Shown: positions 1 through 11,353 of the stretch, piece by piece
How positions within the stretch are numbered: the first letter of the stretch is position 1
Layout of the letters: each line of letters starts with the position of its first letter
Source: Botryococcus braunii
Taxonomy: Eukaryota > Chlorophyta > Trebouxiophyceae
NCBI GenBank assembly: GCA_002005505.1
Contig: KV908549.1
Location: forward strand, 36,884 to 51,883
Length of the DNA: 15,000 nucleotides
Direction: 5' to 3'
The notes under the pieces: model-generated
What the model was told of the DNA's origin: nothing
The model's input: the letters and a program-made list of their open reading frames with translations, nothing else
Database searches by the model: none
Made by a program: the position numbers and the translations under genes

Positions 1-1223
1 ATCTGCCTTCTCTAGTTCAGATATGCTCTTTTCTAGTCGCCAGCAGGCTTATATGTGTCGCCTCCAGGCCAGACTGGTAGTTTCTATGACACGTCTTGGT
101 GGGCTTTAAAGAAATTTCGTGATCCCTCCAGAATTACAGAATTACAGAATTACTGACTGTCCAAGTGCAGAAGGGGGTCACAAAGCTGGCTGCCCTGGAC
201 AAAACCCCTGAAGAGGGGCGGGGGTGTGGGCTGGCAAGACATTTGTCCAAGGTTGGATTGCCAACCTTATAATCAATTGAAGATGAAAATCGTTAACTCA
301 TTAAGAGCAACAAGGTCGTAAAACATTCCACGGTATCTGTAACGTTTTTTCCTGACTCAGTTGCTGCTAGCATGCATCATAGGCCTAGGATGCTAGCGCT
401 CATGTGCTGTTCAGACACGACATGTCAAGTCCTCAACCCTTCACAAAGGTCAACGTTGACCTTTGCTGTTAACTCTAGCATGCTCCTGCGCGCTACTTTT
501 TATCCTCAGCACTCTTCTGGCCTCTCACCACTGGACCACCATGAAATGAAATCTATGAATTCATTCGAAACTCTCACCGAGTCACAACCAATCCGCAAGT
601 ACTTGCTTTGGGTAAGTGGACCGTAGTGGCAAGTCCTGTACAGCACATACATGTGAAGTGCTCTAATGAATCTGAAACACCTACACATGTCACAAGCACC
701 ACAGCGGATACAGACAGACAGTCCAATGGGGCAATTTGCACTTATGAGTACTTCTCTGCTGGTATGGCTTGCCTTGGAAAATTGGTTGATCAACTTGCGT
801 GCGTATGGCTCATGAGCCTCTACACTCAACACCTATCCATAAGCCGGGCTTTATTAACAAATCCTGTTTATTTAGATACATTTGGTAAAACCTTACACGT
901 AACTGTCTGGCTTTGACGCATGTTCTCAACTGAACATTCGTATTCTAATTGGAAAACTGGCTACAACTGACCTTAAAGCCCAGATCTGGAGCGTCCTAAA
1001 TTTGGGATGAAATTTCCATTCCCAAGCAAAAGATTTGTGCCTTCTCTCAAGAACTCCTTGCCATTTTTGCATGTGCGCCTTTGAACATCTCGTACAGCAA
1101 GTCCGGTCTGTGCCAATACGCCTGATCAGTGGTTATGTACTAATGTTAGCACGTTATAAACAATAGTACTACAACATGCTTATACAGTGTATGCACCTAC
1201 GGTAGGTGTAGTACATATTAGCT

Positions 1224-1241
1224 AAGAACAGGCCTGTTCTT
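1224..1241. repeat. Perfect 18-bp palindrome
   Basis: AAGAACAGGCCTGTTCTT reads the same on both strands. It has no T-run or gene end beside it, so a function as terminator or binding site cannot be claimed. Confidence 0.85.
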
Positions 1242-1649
1242 GGAAACAACCCAGGGCAGGAGTGGCCTACTTTATAAAGTAAACCTGTAACATTACTAAT
1301 ATAGGGATTGCAGTAGAATCTGAAATACCCATTATTGATGCCTATAGGCTACCTGTCTGCCTATCTACCCCCTGTCTACCTGTCTTGCCCCTGGTTACAC
1401 ATCTCACAATAGAGTAATCGAATACATGTCAACGTTGGTCTTTGCCAATAGGCAGCACAATGCTGCTGCAACATATCATGCATGTATAGACATATGTATC
1501 TAACTCCTAACAGATTCTATATAGCTATACAGCAGTATAGATAGCACATATATGGGAGCATTTTCCACATTCATTGAGTGTGATTCGAGCCCCTACGCGG
1601 CTCACACAGCTTCCTGGCTTCACAGCTTTCGCAGGTCTAGCATAACTGG

Positions 1650-1670
1650 CATGCAGCAACCTGCTGCATG
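1650..1670. repeat. Hairpin, 9-bp arms, 3-nt loop
   Basis: CATGCAGCA and TGCTGCATG are perfect reverse complements separated by ACC. It lies 13 bp from a second perfect hairpin (1684-1711). Two perfect stem-loops this close suggest a structured repeat remnant rather than random sequence, but the family is not recognised. Confidence 0.8.
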
Positions 1671-1683
1671 AACGGATAGTTGG

Positions 1684-1711
1684 AGTCACGAATTCACCTG
1701 GATTCGTGACT
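1684..1711. repeat. Hairpin, 10-bp arms, 8-nt loop
   Basis: AGTCACGAAT and ATTCGTGACT are perfect reverse complements around an 8-nt loop. It is paired with the hairpin at 1650-1670. Confidence 0.85.
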
Positions 1712-1847
1712 GGTTGGTTCAAAGCGTGCAAGCTTAGAACCAACACAGGAAAGAACAACAAATGCAGACGTGCTATGAATGTATACACACGTGGTCTGCA
1801 TGCAGAGTTCAACAAGACGCACCAACTAGGAGAGTAGCCGTTCTATT

Positions 1848-2320
1848 AACGGGGATCGCATCCGCTTAATCCAGTTATCTTGGTGGACGGCGGTGGATTC
1901 ACCTACCCACCACACCCTACCTAGCCCTGTTTACGGGTACCAAACCGCCTTCATCTATCGAACTTGGTAGATGACGGTGGCTTGACCTGTCTAACACAGC
2001 CTACAGCTTTCTGTTGACAGGGACCGAGTCTCCGTCACCCATGGGTACCACATGTATATGTAGGTACCCATAACATACAGCTTGATAGACGGAGGAGATT
2101 GACTTAACTACAGGGCCCTACCTAGCCCTGTCCAGGGGATCAAATCGCCTCAAGTCACCGAAGCAGACGACGGTTGTTCGACCTTTCCACCACACCCCAC
2201 AATGGTAGGTGCAGGGAAGGTGTTGACAGGGATCAATCACCTTCATCTTCATCTTCCGATCTAGGTAGATGGGGTGGTTTGACCTACCCAACCCCACCCA
2301 ACCAGCTGGGTAACTGCTAG
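1848..2320. repeat. Degenerate tandem repeat, about 85 bp, roughly five units
   Basis: Successive blocks share an order of motifs: ACGGGGATC or GACAGGGATC, then CGCCTTCATCTA, then GGTAGATGACGGTGG, then TTGACCTACCCACCACACCC, then CTACCTAGCCCTG. Units begin near 1848, 1930, 2014, 2131 and 2221. Spacing is 82-84 bp for the first two and longer later. The third unit has gained a palindromic insert around 2040-2070, where ATGGGTACC and GGTACCCAT face each other. Inside units, TTCATCTA faces TAGATGA and could form a stem. No protein frame is conserved between units, so this is an old, diverged non-coding satellite-like array. Confidence 0.7.
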
Positions 2321-2780
2321 GGAGCCCATCTTAGATTCTGCCCGAAAGAAGCAGGCGCAACTGAGTATCACTGGCAACTCCCGCGAGGTCGGAATTGTGT
2401 GGCTTTCCAGCGCAATTTTCTTTCCTTTCTTGTTGGGACAGTCCCGATCGTCGCAGATTTCGGCCTCAAATGTGATCTCGTGGGAGTTCCCAGTTTCACA
2501 AACCACCACGCAAGTCCCCTTGCGAAGAACCCACGGGAGTCTTCGGCTCTCTTCGGAGGAGACCAGCACATCTCAAACTTTCCCGGCCACGGTATGGAGG
2601 CCCAACGGATCCTTAAGGAGCCCTCGGCACGGAGCAGACACTGGGTTCCCCGATCCCCCTGGGGATCCTCCATTTTAGGAAGGCTCCCAGGCAAAAACAA
2701 TGGAAACTGGAGGGTCACAAATGGCAAGAGGTCAAGCCACCAACTGGGGGATCCCCCAAGGCGGTTGTGACCAGACTGGC
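2321..2780. other. GC-rich block, open frames on both strands, unassigned
   Basis: Several frames stay open for about 100-120 codons on both strands, which is expected from the base composition and does not identify a gene. The minus frame at 2261-2569 contains a Cys/charged-rich stretch (ICDDRDCPNKKGKK) that looks more protein-like than the others, but I do not recognise it. The block also contains palindromes made of G and C runs around GATC, including TGGGGGATCCCCCA at 2745-2758. It could be a fragment of a gene or transposon. Confidence 0.35.
2745..2758. repeat. Perfect 14-bp palindrome TGGGGGATCCCCCA
   Basis: It is perfectly self-complementary. A related imperfect copy (GATCCCCC facing GGGGATC) lies at 2652-2667. 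Function unknown. Confidence 0.8.
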
Positions 2781-3067
2781 TTTCCTACAGCCTAGCCAAA
2801 GCCAAAAGCCAAAGCCGTGAGGTCAAAGTGCTGGGAGTATTGGGGAGGGAGTTTAGGGTTCTCGCCCCCATTCTCCTTTTCCTAAACCCTTTTGCCTTAG
2901 GGTTCGAATGAGACTTCTGAGTTTAGGGCTCTCGCCCCCATCTCCCTTTTCCTAAACCCTTTTGACTTAGGTTTCGAATGAGACTTCTGAGTTCAGGGCT
3001 CTTGCCCCCATCTCCCTTTTAAAAGAAACTCCCAGCCAGGCCAAGCCAAAAGCCAAGCCAAGGTTTC

Positions 3068-3074
<7 letters not shown>
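2781..3074. repeat. Segment bounded by 11-bp direct repeats
   Basis: TTTCCTACAGC occurs at 2781-2791 and again at 3064-3074. Next to each copy is an AGCCAAA-rich stretch (about 2792-2816 and 3037-3062). The right copy overlaps the wax synthase stop codon on the minus strand. It resembles a target-site duplication around a small insertion holding the 70-bp units, but no transposon end is recognised. Confidence 0.45.
2851..3020. repeat. 70-bp tandem repeat with telomere-like motifs
   Basis: Units start at 2851, 2921 and 2991, giving an exact 70-bp period. Two are complete and the third ends near 3020. Each full unit starts with GTTTAGGG and carries CCTAAACCC about 30 bp later, so plant-type telomeric heptamers occur in inverted orientation within each unit and can pair. 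The rest of the unit (CTCGCCCCCAT, TTCGAATGAGACTTCTGA) is not telomeric. The array lies just past the stop codon of the wax synthase gene, possibly in its 3' untranslated region. Confidence 0.9.
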
Positions 3075-7155
<4,081 letters not shown>

Positions 7156-7373
7156 CTTGTATCCTAAACTGATGTACGACTTATTGCTTTCATGTTTTTA
7201 AGTTGCTATCCCTTGAAGATCCGGAGCCAAACTCTACCCAGATCTGGAAGCGAAGCAATCTACCGCATCTTAACCGAAGTAACTGTCCAGGCGGAAAGGC
7301 TTATCCTACAGAAGGGCGCACGTGGTTCCACGGGTTATGAAACCGTTCCGTATGCCTACCCCGAAGCTGCTAT
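7156..7373 (-). promoter_or_regulatory. Putative 5' flank of the wax synthase gene
   Basis: About 220 bp lie between the ATG and the 3' end of the LINE fragment. A TTAAAAA run at about 7196-7202 is the only TATA-like sequence seen. The real promoter may have been separated by the retrotransposon insertions, or may lie inside this short space. Confidence 0.3.
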
Positions 7374-7392
7374 GAAGAAGAAGAAGAAGAAG
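7374..7392. repeat. (GAA)6 tract, possible LINE 3' tail
   Basis: Six GAA repeats, read as (TTC)6 on the minus strand, sit about 180 bp past the LINE ORF stop. LINEs often end in a short simple repeat, so this is my best guess for its 3' end. Confidence 0.5.
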
Positions 7393-7572
7393 TTACATCT
7401 GTCCAGCCACGAGGGCATGATGAGATGTCCACAACACACACACAAGCCAAAACTAGGAAGAACTGACCACAAGAAGTGGCCAAGCGAAGAGCGAAGGCAT
7501 AACTGAGCAAACGAAAAGGGGAAGGAAGGGGGGATAGGGGGGGGGGCAGCCACAGACGTGGCTGCGGCCAAG

Positions 7573-8511
7573 TCACCGTAGCCGGCGTAAATCAGCACGA
7601 GCCTGGAATGCATCCGAGATAAAGGAGACGACCGCACGCAAGTCAGCGTGCCAAATGAACTGCCGAAGAGATCTAGAAGGACCCACAAACAAGTGGGGAT
7701 AACGGTCCCGCACCGCAGTAAGAGCGGGACAGTGAAAGACAAAGTGGTGTTCATCACCCACAGAGGAGCCACACATATCACACAGGCGCTGAAGGCGCGG
7801 AAGACGTTGTCTGCAGCCCATGTCAATGGGGAGGCCATGAACACCAAGACGAAACCTGAGAAAGAGCCGGACCTTGGCAACATCAAGAGACAGATAAAGG
7901 AGGCGGGAGCGCTGAGCCTTAGTGGGGCGCGCAAACCACCGCACATAAGTACATAGCTGGGGATCAGCAGGGGCTAACCGAGGGGAGACATGGAGAGAGG
8001 CCACAGGGAGGGTATTGGCCTGCCTAATGAGAGCTAAAAAGGTATCCATATCAACGGGCTGCGGGCGCTGACAATCAGCCGCATAGGGGTAACCTAAGCG
8101 GCGAAGGGCAGCGATAAAAGAACCCGCCCAGGACGGGGAACGAGGCGTTACGCCATAGTAGCATGAGTCCCTATGAATACGTGCATACAAGTGGTCGGGT
8201 GGGAGATCCACCAGAGAGTTCCAAAAGGTGACCACACGCTTGAACCAGATATGATGAAGGGGCCAAACGCCAACCTCAGCAAGGAGCACATCGGTGCGGA
8301 CCGTTTGACGAACCCCAAGGATCATCCGTAACATAGTAAGAAAATCCTTTTCTAAATCCTTAGCGGAGGGCCGAGTGGAAGATGGGGAAAACACCCGTAG
8401 ACCCCAAACCTCACACCCATATGAGCAAGCAGGCACCACACATGCTAAGAAGAGACGCAAGAGAATACCGATCGAGGTGGCACATTTGAGGTTACCATAA
8501 CGCGTGCTAAT
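7573..8511 (-). pseudogene. LINE ORF2 C-terminal fragment (reverse transcriptase thumb and zinc knuckle)
   Basis: An open frame of 312 codons plus stop runs from the break to a stop at 7573. I extended it 17 codons upstream of the longest start-to-stop frame because there is no stop before 8511. Near its start it reads [14 protein letters not shown], the region after the LINE reverse transcriptase core that typically reads LLYGCExW. Near the end, [18 protein letters not shown] has the spacing C-x2-C-x8-H-x4-C of the zf-RVT knuckle found at the end of plant LINE polyproteins. The catalytic YxDD part and any endonuclease are absent, so this fragment alone is not functional. The split may be recent, as there is no internal stop. 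Confidence 0.8.
8507..8511. repeat. Putative 5-bp target site (CTAAT) of the LTR element
   Basis: These five bases adjoin the TG end of the LTR. Ty1/copia insertions duplicate about 5 bp, so CTAAT would be expected again just past the far end of the 5' LTR, near 15195-15199, outside the window. Confidence 0.5.
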
Positions 8512-8519
8512 TGTGGGTT

Positions 8520-8720
8520 CTGCAACCCAAAGCCGATGGTGTTACCATTCACAGATGATGGATGTCGAATGACATGATCACAATCACCGATTTAATGAGC
8601 ATGCGGAAAGATCTCAACACAGTTACGAACGCATGCCGAACATAAGGATGCGCAGGTGAGACACATAACAAGCTTGCTTGATAAGCAAGCTTGCTTGGAG
8701 AATACTCCATTGAATGTCTG
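8520..8720 (-). repeat. LTR leader copy 1 (fused, intron-less B-A)
   Basis: Segment A (8520-8588) and segment B (8586-8720, sharing three bases with A) are joined directly. The same two segments occur at 8792-8860 and 8944-9078, where an 86-bp interval separates them. In the minus sense the join reads TAAATCG-GTGATTG, exactly what splicing of copy 2 would give. Confidence 0.9.
8669..8693. repeat. Hairpin, 11-bp arms, 3-nt loop, four copies in the window
   Basis: CAAGCTTGCTT and AAGCAAGCTTG are perfect complements around GAT. Being part of segment B, the hairpin recurs at 9027-9051, 13914-13938 and 14272-14296. In the element's transcript it would sit in the 5' leader, where retroelements often carry dimerisation or packaging structures; that role is only a suggestion. 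Confidence 0.9.
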
Positions 8721-8791
8721 CTACAAAGGAAATGCATCGAGACGTGCAAATAAAGATATGAACTAAACGTGCACCACTTGACTACTCTTAC
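8721..8791 (-). other. Intron-like interval 2 in the LTR (71 bp)
   Basis: In the minus sense it follows GGGTTGCAG, starts GTAAGAG, ends CATTTCCTTTGTAG and is followed by CAGACATTC. The donor context CAG/GTAAGAG and pyrimidine-rich acceptor are those of a strong spliceosomal intron. It lies between leader copy 2 and leader copy 1. Confidence 0.6.
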
Positions 8792-9078
8792 CTGCAACCC
8801 AAAGCCGATGGTGTTACCATTCACAGATGATGGATGTCGAATGACATGATCACAATCACCTGTACCAGTACTACTTGTCAATGCTTTGGGTTCAACAAAT
8901 GATTAAAGACTAAGTGATACACGTTTCTCACTAGTCGGGGCTTACCGATTTAATGAGCATGCGGAAAGATCTCAACACAGTTACGAACGCATGCCGAACA
9001 TAAGGATGCGCAGGTGAGACACATAACAAGCTTGCTTGATAAGCAAGCTTGCTTGGAGAATACTCCATTGAATGTCTG
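8792..9078 (-). repeat. LTR leader copy 2 (interrupted B-intron-A)
   Basis: Contains segment A at 8792-8860 and segment B at 8944-9078, with the 86-bp interval between them. Both segments are identical to copy 1 over their 69 and 135 bases as far as I can read. Confidence 0.9.
8860..8945 (-). other. Intron-like interval 1 in the LTR (86 bp)
   Basis: In the minus sense it starts GTAAGCCCCG and ends TACTGGTACAG, obeying the GT-AG rule. It is exactly absent from leader copy 1. The boundary is ambiguous by a few bases because ACC occurs at both edges, so a deletion between 3-bp repeats is the alternative. Confidence 0.6.
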
Positions 9079-9949
9079 ACCTGCTGCCCCGATCACGAAG
9101 CCATAAACCAGACTTGTTGACCAATCTAATATACGTGTTAACGTCCACTTTTGGATAAAGGTTCGATTCTAGGCCAATCATCCAAGTCAATCGATTGAGC
9201 TCAGTCTCCCTTCACAATAGTAATGTGATCAAAGGAAGACTAATTGCCACCGACAGAGACCACTCTTATCAAGAGATTGCTTGATCAGATTTTTTAAGTA
9301 CCAACTCCCATGAAAGCAATTGCAATCTCCATCTACTAGCCGCAAGTATCTATAAGCCACACACAGCTACTAGCCACATTTAACTAACGACAACAAAGGA
9401 CATAAAGCTAAGGATCTGATCAGCATGAACCTGTACAAATAACAAGTACCACGTGATCTGTAGTTCGACTGGAGTCATAGGAATAAACAGCTTGCACCTA
9501 AGCAACTGGTCCCCTGAGACCTAATCTCATCATAGGTACAGGAAACATAGTCAATGCCTATTGCATTCGACAAGGCAATACACAAGTCATTACATCCAAG
9601 TATGACTTCAACTCAATAACAGTCAATTGCTCACTGTATGCGCGTGCAAATGCATATGCATGCTTAATACGATTGTAAAAACAGTATACCGAGAACATGA
9701 AGTATCAACCTATGAGGTATCATCGAGTTTATGATTAACAACCATATCCAATAGTGTCCCATAGCACCTTATTGACATCTTCTTTGGAATAATTATGGTT
9801 GTGTGATTACACAACACAATTAACGTATTTTAAGATTAAGAGTTGTAGTAAGTGTGCCAACACAATATGAACCAGTTCACCCATGAAATCGCAATGATAA
9901 TCCATATCATGATCATTATCTGTAGGTGAATCATGGTTCATATCCAACA

Positions 9950-9961
9950 ATCTTCCCCTTT
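9950..9961 (-). promoter_or_regulatory. Polypurine tract of the LTR element
   Basis: In the minus sense AAAGGGGAAGAT stands directly before the TGTTGG start of the 3' LTR, the place where plus-strand DNA synthesis is primed. It closely resembles the CAAAGGGGGAGATTGTTGG junction common in plant copia elements. Confidence 0.85.
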
Positions 9962-10105
9962 GGCACATTTGCTCAACTTGCAAATTAGGCACGTTCCTCG
10001 AAACTATGAAGCATTTACAATGAACATTAATCCCTTACTCGATTAAGTACATGTCCGTAAATCTCATAATGAAATTTACGTGCAAGATCCATATATGTGT
10101 TTGGG

Positions 10106-10232
10106 CAATCACTGACCTGATATCTGGATACAATTAAGAATTATACCTCCGGACGTATACTTCTTCTGAGCAATCACTGCCTAGATACGCAAGTGCTCAA
10201 GCACTCAATCGTAGGACAATAACTGCCTAGAT
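10106..10232. repeat. Three spaced copies of a CAATCACTGCCTAGAT-like motif
   Basis: Variants occur at 10106 (CAATCACTGACCTGAT), 10171 (CAATCACTGCCTAGAT) and 10217 (CAATAACTGCCTAGAT), just inside the 3' end of the element next to the minisatellite. Confidence 0.6.
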
Positions 10233-10336
10233 TAAACTCCACACCAGTACAACGTCAGCTGAGCTGATAAGCAGATGTAAACGCAAACAAGCTCAGATAT
10301 AGCACATATAGGCGAAGAGACAAGCGTAAAGAAGAC

Positions 10337-10990
10337 GCCCAGAGACACGCGCCGAGAAGACGCGCCCAGAGAGGACGGGCAGAGAACAGGCGCAGGGACA
10401 AGCCCAGACACACGCGCCGAGAAGACGCGCCCAGAGAGGACGGGCATAGAAGATGCGCAGAGAGAAGCCCAGAAACACGCGCCAAGAAGACGCGCCCAGA
10501 GAGGACGGGCAGAGAAGACGCGCAGAGACAAGCCCAGACACACGCGCCGAGTAGACGCGCCCAGAGAGGACGGGCAGAGAAGACGCGCAGAGACAAGCCC
10601 AGACACACGCGCCGAGTAGACGCGCCCAAAGAGGACGGGCAGAGAAGACGCGCAGAGACAAGCCCAGACACACGCGCCGAGAAGACGCGCCCAGAGAGGA
10701 CGGGCATAGAAGATGCGCAGAGAGAAGCCCAGAAACACGCGCCAAGAAGACGCGCCCAGAGAGGACGGGCAGAGAAGACGCGCAGAGAGAAGCCCAGACA
10801 CAAGCGCCGAGAAGACGCGCCCAGAGAGGACGGGCATAGAAGACGCGCAGAGAGAAGCCCAGACACACGCGCCGTGAAGACGCGCCCAGAGAGGACGGGC
10901 AGAGAAGATGCGATGAGATATGCTCAGAGACACGTGCCGAGAAGACGCGCCGAGAAGACGGGCAGAGAAGACGCTCAGAGACATAAGCAT
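10337..10990. repeat. 65-bp minisatellite, nine clear units plus diverged edge
   Basis: Units begin at 10337, 10402, 10467, 10532, 10597, 10662, 10727, 10792 and 10857, an exact 65-bp step, with a diverged unit from about 10921. Each reads GCCCAGACACACGCGCCGAG, then AAGACGCGCCCAGAGAGGAC, then GGGCAGAGAAGACGCGCAGA plus a short tail. It is far richer in GC than the AT-rich element around it. As 65 is not a multiple of three and no stop occurs in the unit on the minus strand, frames of up to 300 codons arise with a 65-residue period. They look like by-products, not genes. Confidence 0.95.
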
Positions 10991-11266
10991 AGAAATGCGC
11001 CTCAGCTGAGTAGATAAACATAGGTATGCAGCAATAGGACTACACCCCAGCTTGAGGTGACAAATTGGTGCCGGATCACTATGATCCAATATATTAATAT
11101 TCTTAAGATAATGCAACACCACTATGGTGCTCATAGGAGACTAATCAATGATAACCATAGGCCAAGTTTTAGTGCTCACGCACCTCAAGGAAATAACTTC
11201 CCCTGCTTCATTGCTTCCCCTCAAACAAGTAACACCTTAGGACTTTTCACGCTTTGTCTAGTGCTA

Positions 11267-11353
11267 CCACTAACTCTTCCGCTGAGTAATCTATATATAC
11301 CACTAACTCTTCCGCTGAGTAATCTATATATACCACTAACTCTTCCGCTGAGT
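11267..11353. repeat. 33-bp tandem repeat, 2.6 units
   Basis: CCACTAACTCTTCCGCTGAG followed by TAATCTATATATA repeats at 11267 and 11300 without change; a partial third unit starts at 11333. Confidence 0.9.

Larger units (their letters stand above)
1..1847. other. Region without a recognisable gene
   Basis: No open frame here has recognisable protein motifs, and the short frames (up to about 100 codons on either strand) look like chance. The visible structure is three hairpin-forming sequences listed separately (1224-1241, 1650-1670, 1684-1711) and a short run of AGAATTAC repeated about three times near 131-155. I see no tRNA or rRNA signature. It may be intergenic sequence or decayed repeat. 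Confidence 0.6.
7374..8511 (-). mobile_element. LINE (non-LTR retrotransposon) 3' fragment
   Basis: It contains the C-terminal part of an ORF2-type polyprotein (7573-8511) and about 200 bp of 3' non-coding sequence ending in a (TTC)n tract. It is cut at 8511 by the LTR retrotransposon. The frame stays open right up to the break, so the upstream half of the LINE should continue beyond the right end of that element, outside the window. It lies on the same strand as the wax synthase gene and directly upstream of it. Confidence 0.75.
8512..9949 (-). repeat. 3' LTR (complete, 1,438 bp)
   Basis: In the minus sense it begins TGTTGGATATGAACC (at 9949) and ends GAACCCACA (at 8512), giving the standard TG...CA ends. 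It adjoins the polypurine tract on one side and host LINE sequence on the other. It carries the duplicated leader segments, two intron-like intervals and repeated 11-bp-arm hairpins described below. A TTATAGATA sequence at about 9350-9358 could be a TATA box for the promoter within the LTR. That would put the duplicated segments in the transcribed R-U5 part, but this is inferred. Confidence 0.85.

Noticed and set aside
608..916. 102-codon plus-strand frame near the left end
   Set aside because: No recognisable motif, overlapped by a frame of similar size on the other strand, and no splice or codon-use support.
7356..7956. Open frames on both strands over the LINE 3' part (for example 7648-7956 plus, 7356-7946 minus)
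   Set aside because: Shadows of the LINE ORF2 frame; only the 7573-8511 minus frame shows the reverse transcriptase tail and CCHC knuckle.
8549..8881. 110-codon minus-strand frame present identically in both LTRs (also 13794-14126)
   Set aside because: It runs through the leader segments and the intron-like interval 2. Identity between copies only reflects the young LTR pair; no protein family is seen.
8981..9190. 69-codon minus-strand frame in both LTRs (also 14226-14435)
   Set aside because: It lies inside LTR leader sequence and has no recognisable motif.
10337..10990. CRISPR array
   Set aside because: Units are contiguous tandem repeats without unique spacers, in a eukaryotic retroelement.
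10232..11134. Open frames of 200-300 codons on the minus strand with a repeated Ala/Arg/Leu/Ser/Trp-rich pattern
   Set aside because: They come from the 65-bp minisatellite, whose unit has no stop in any minus frame; all three frames give the same 65-residue cycle. Edge sequence shows no gene features.
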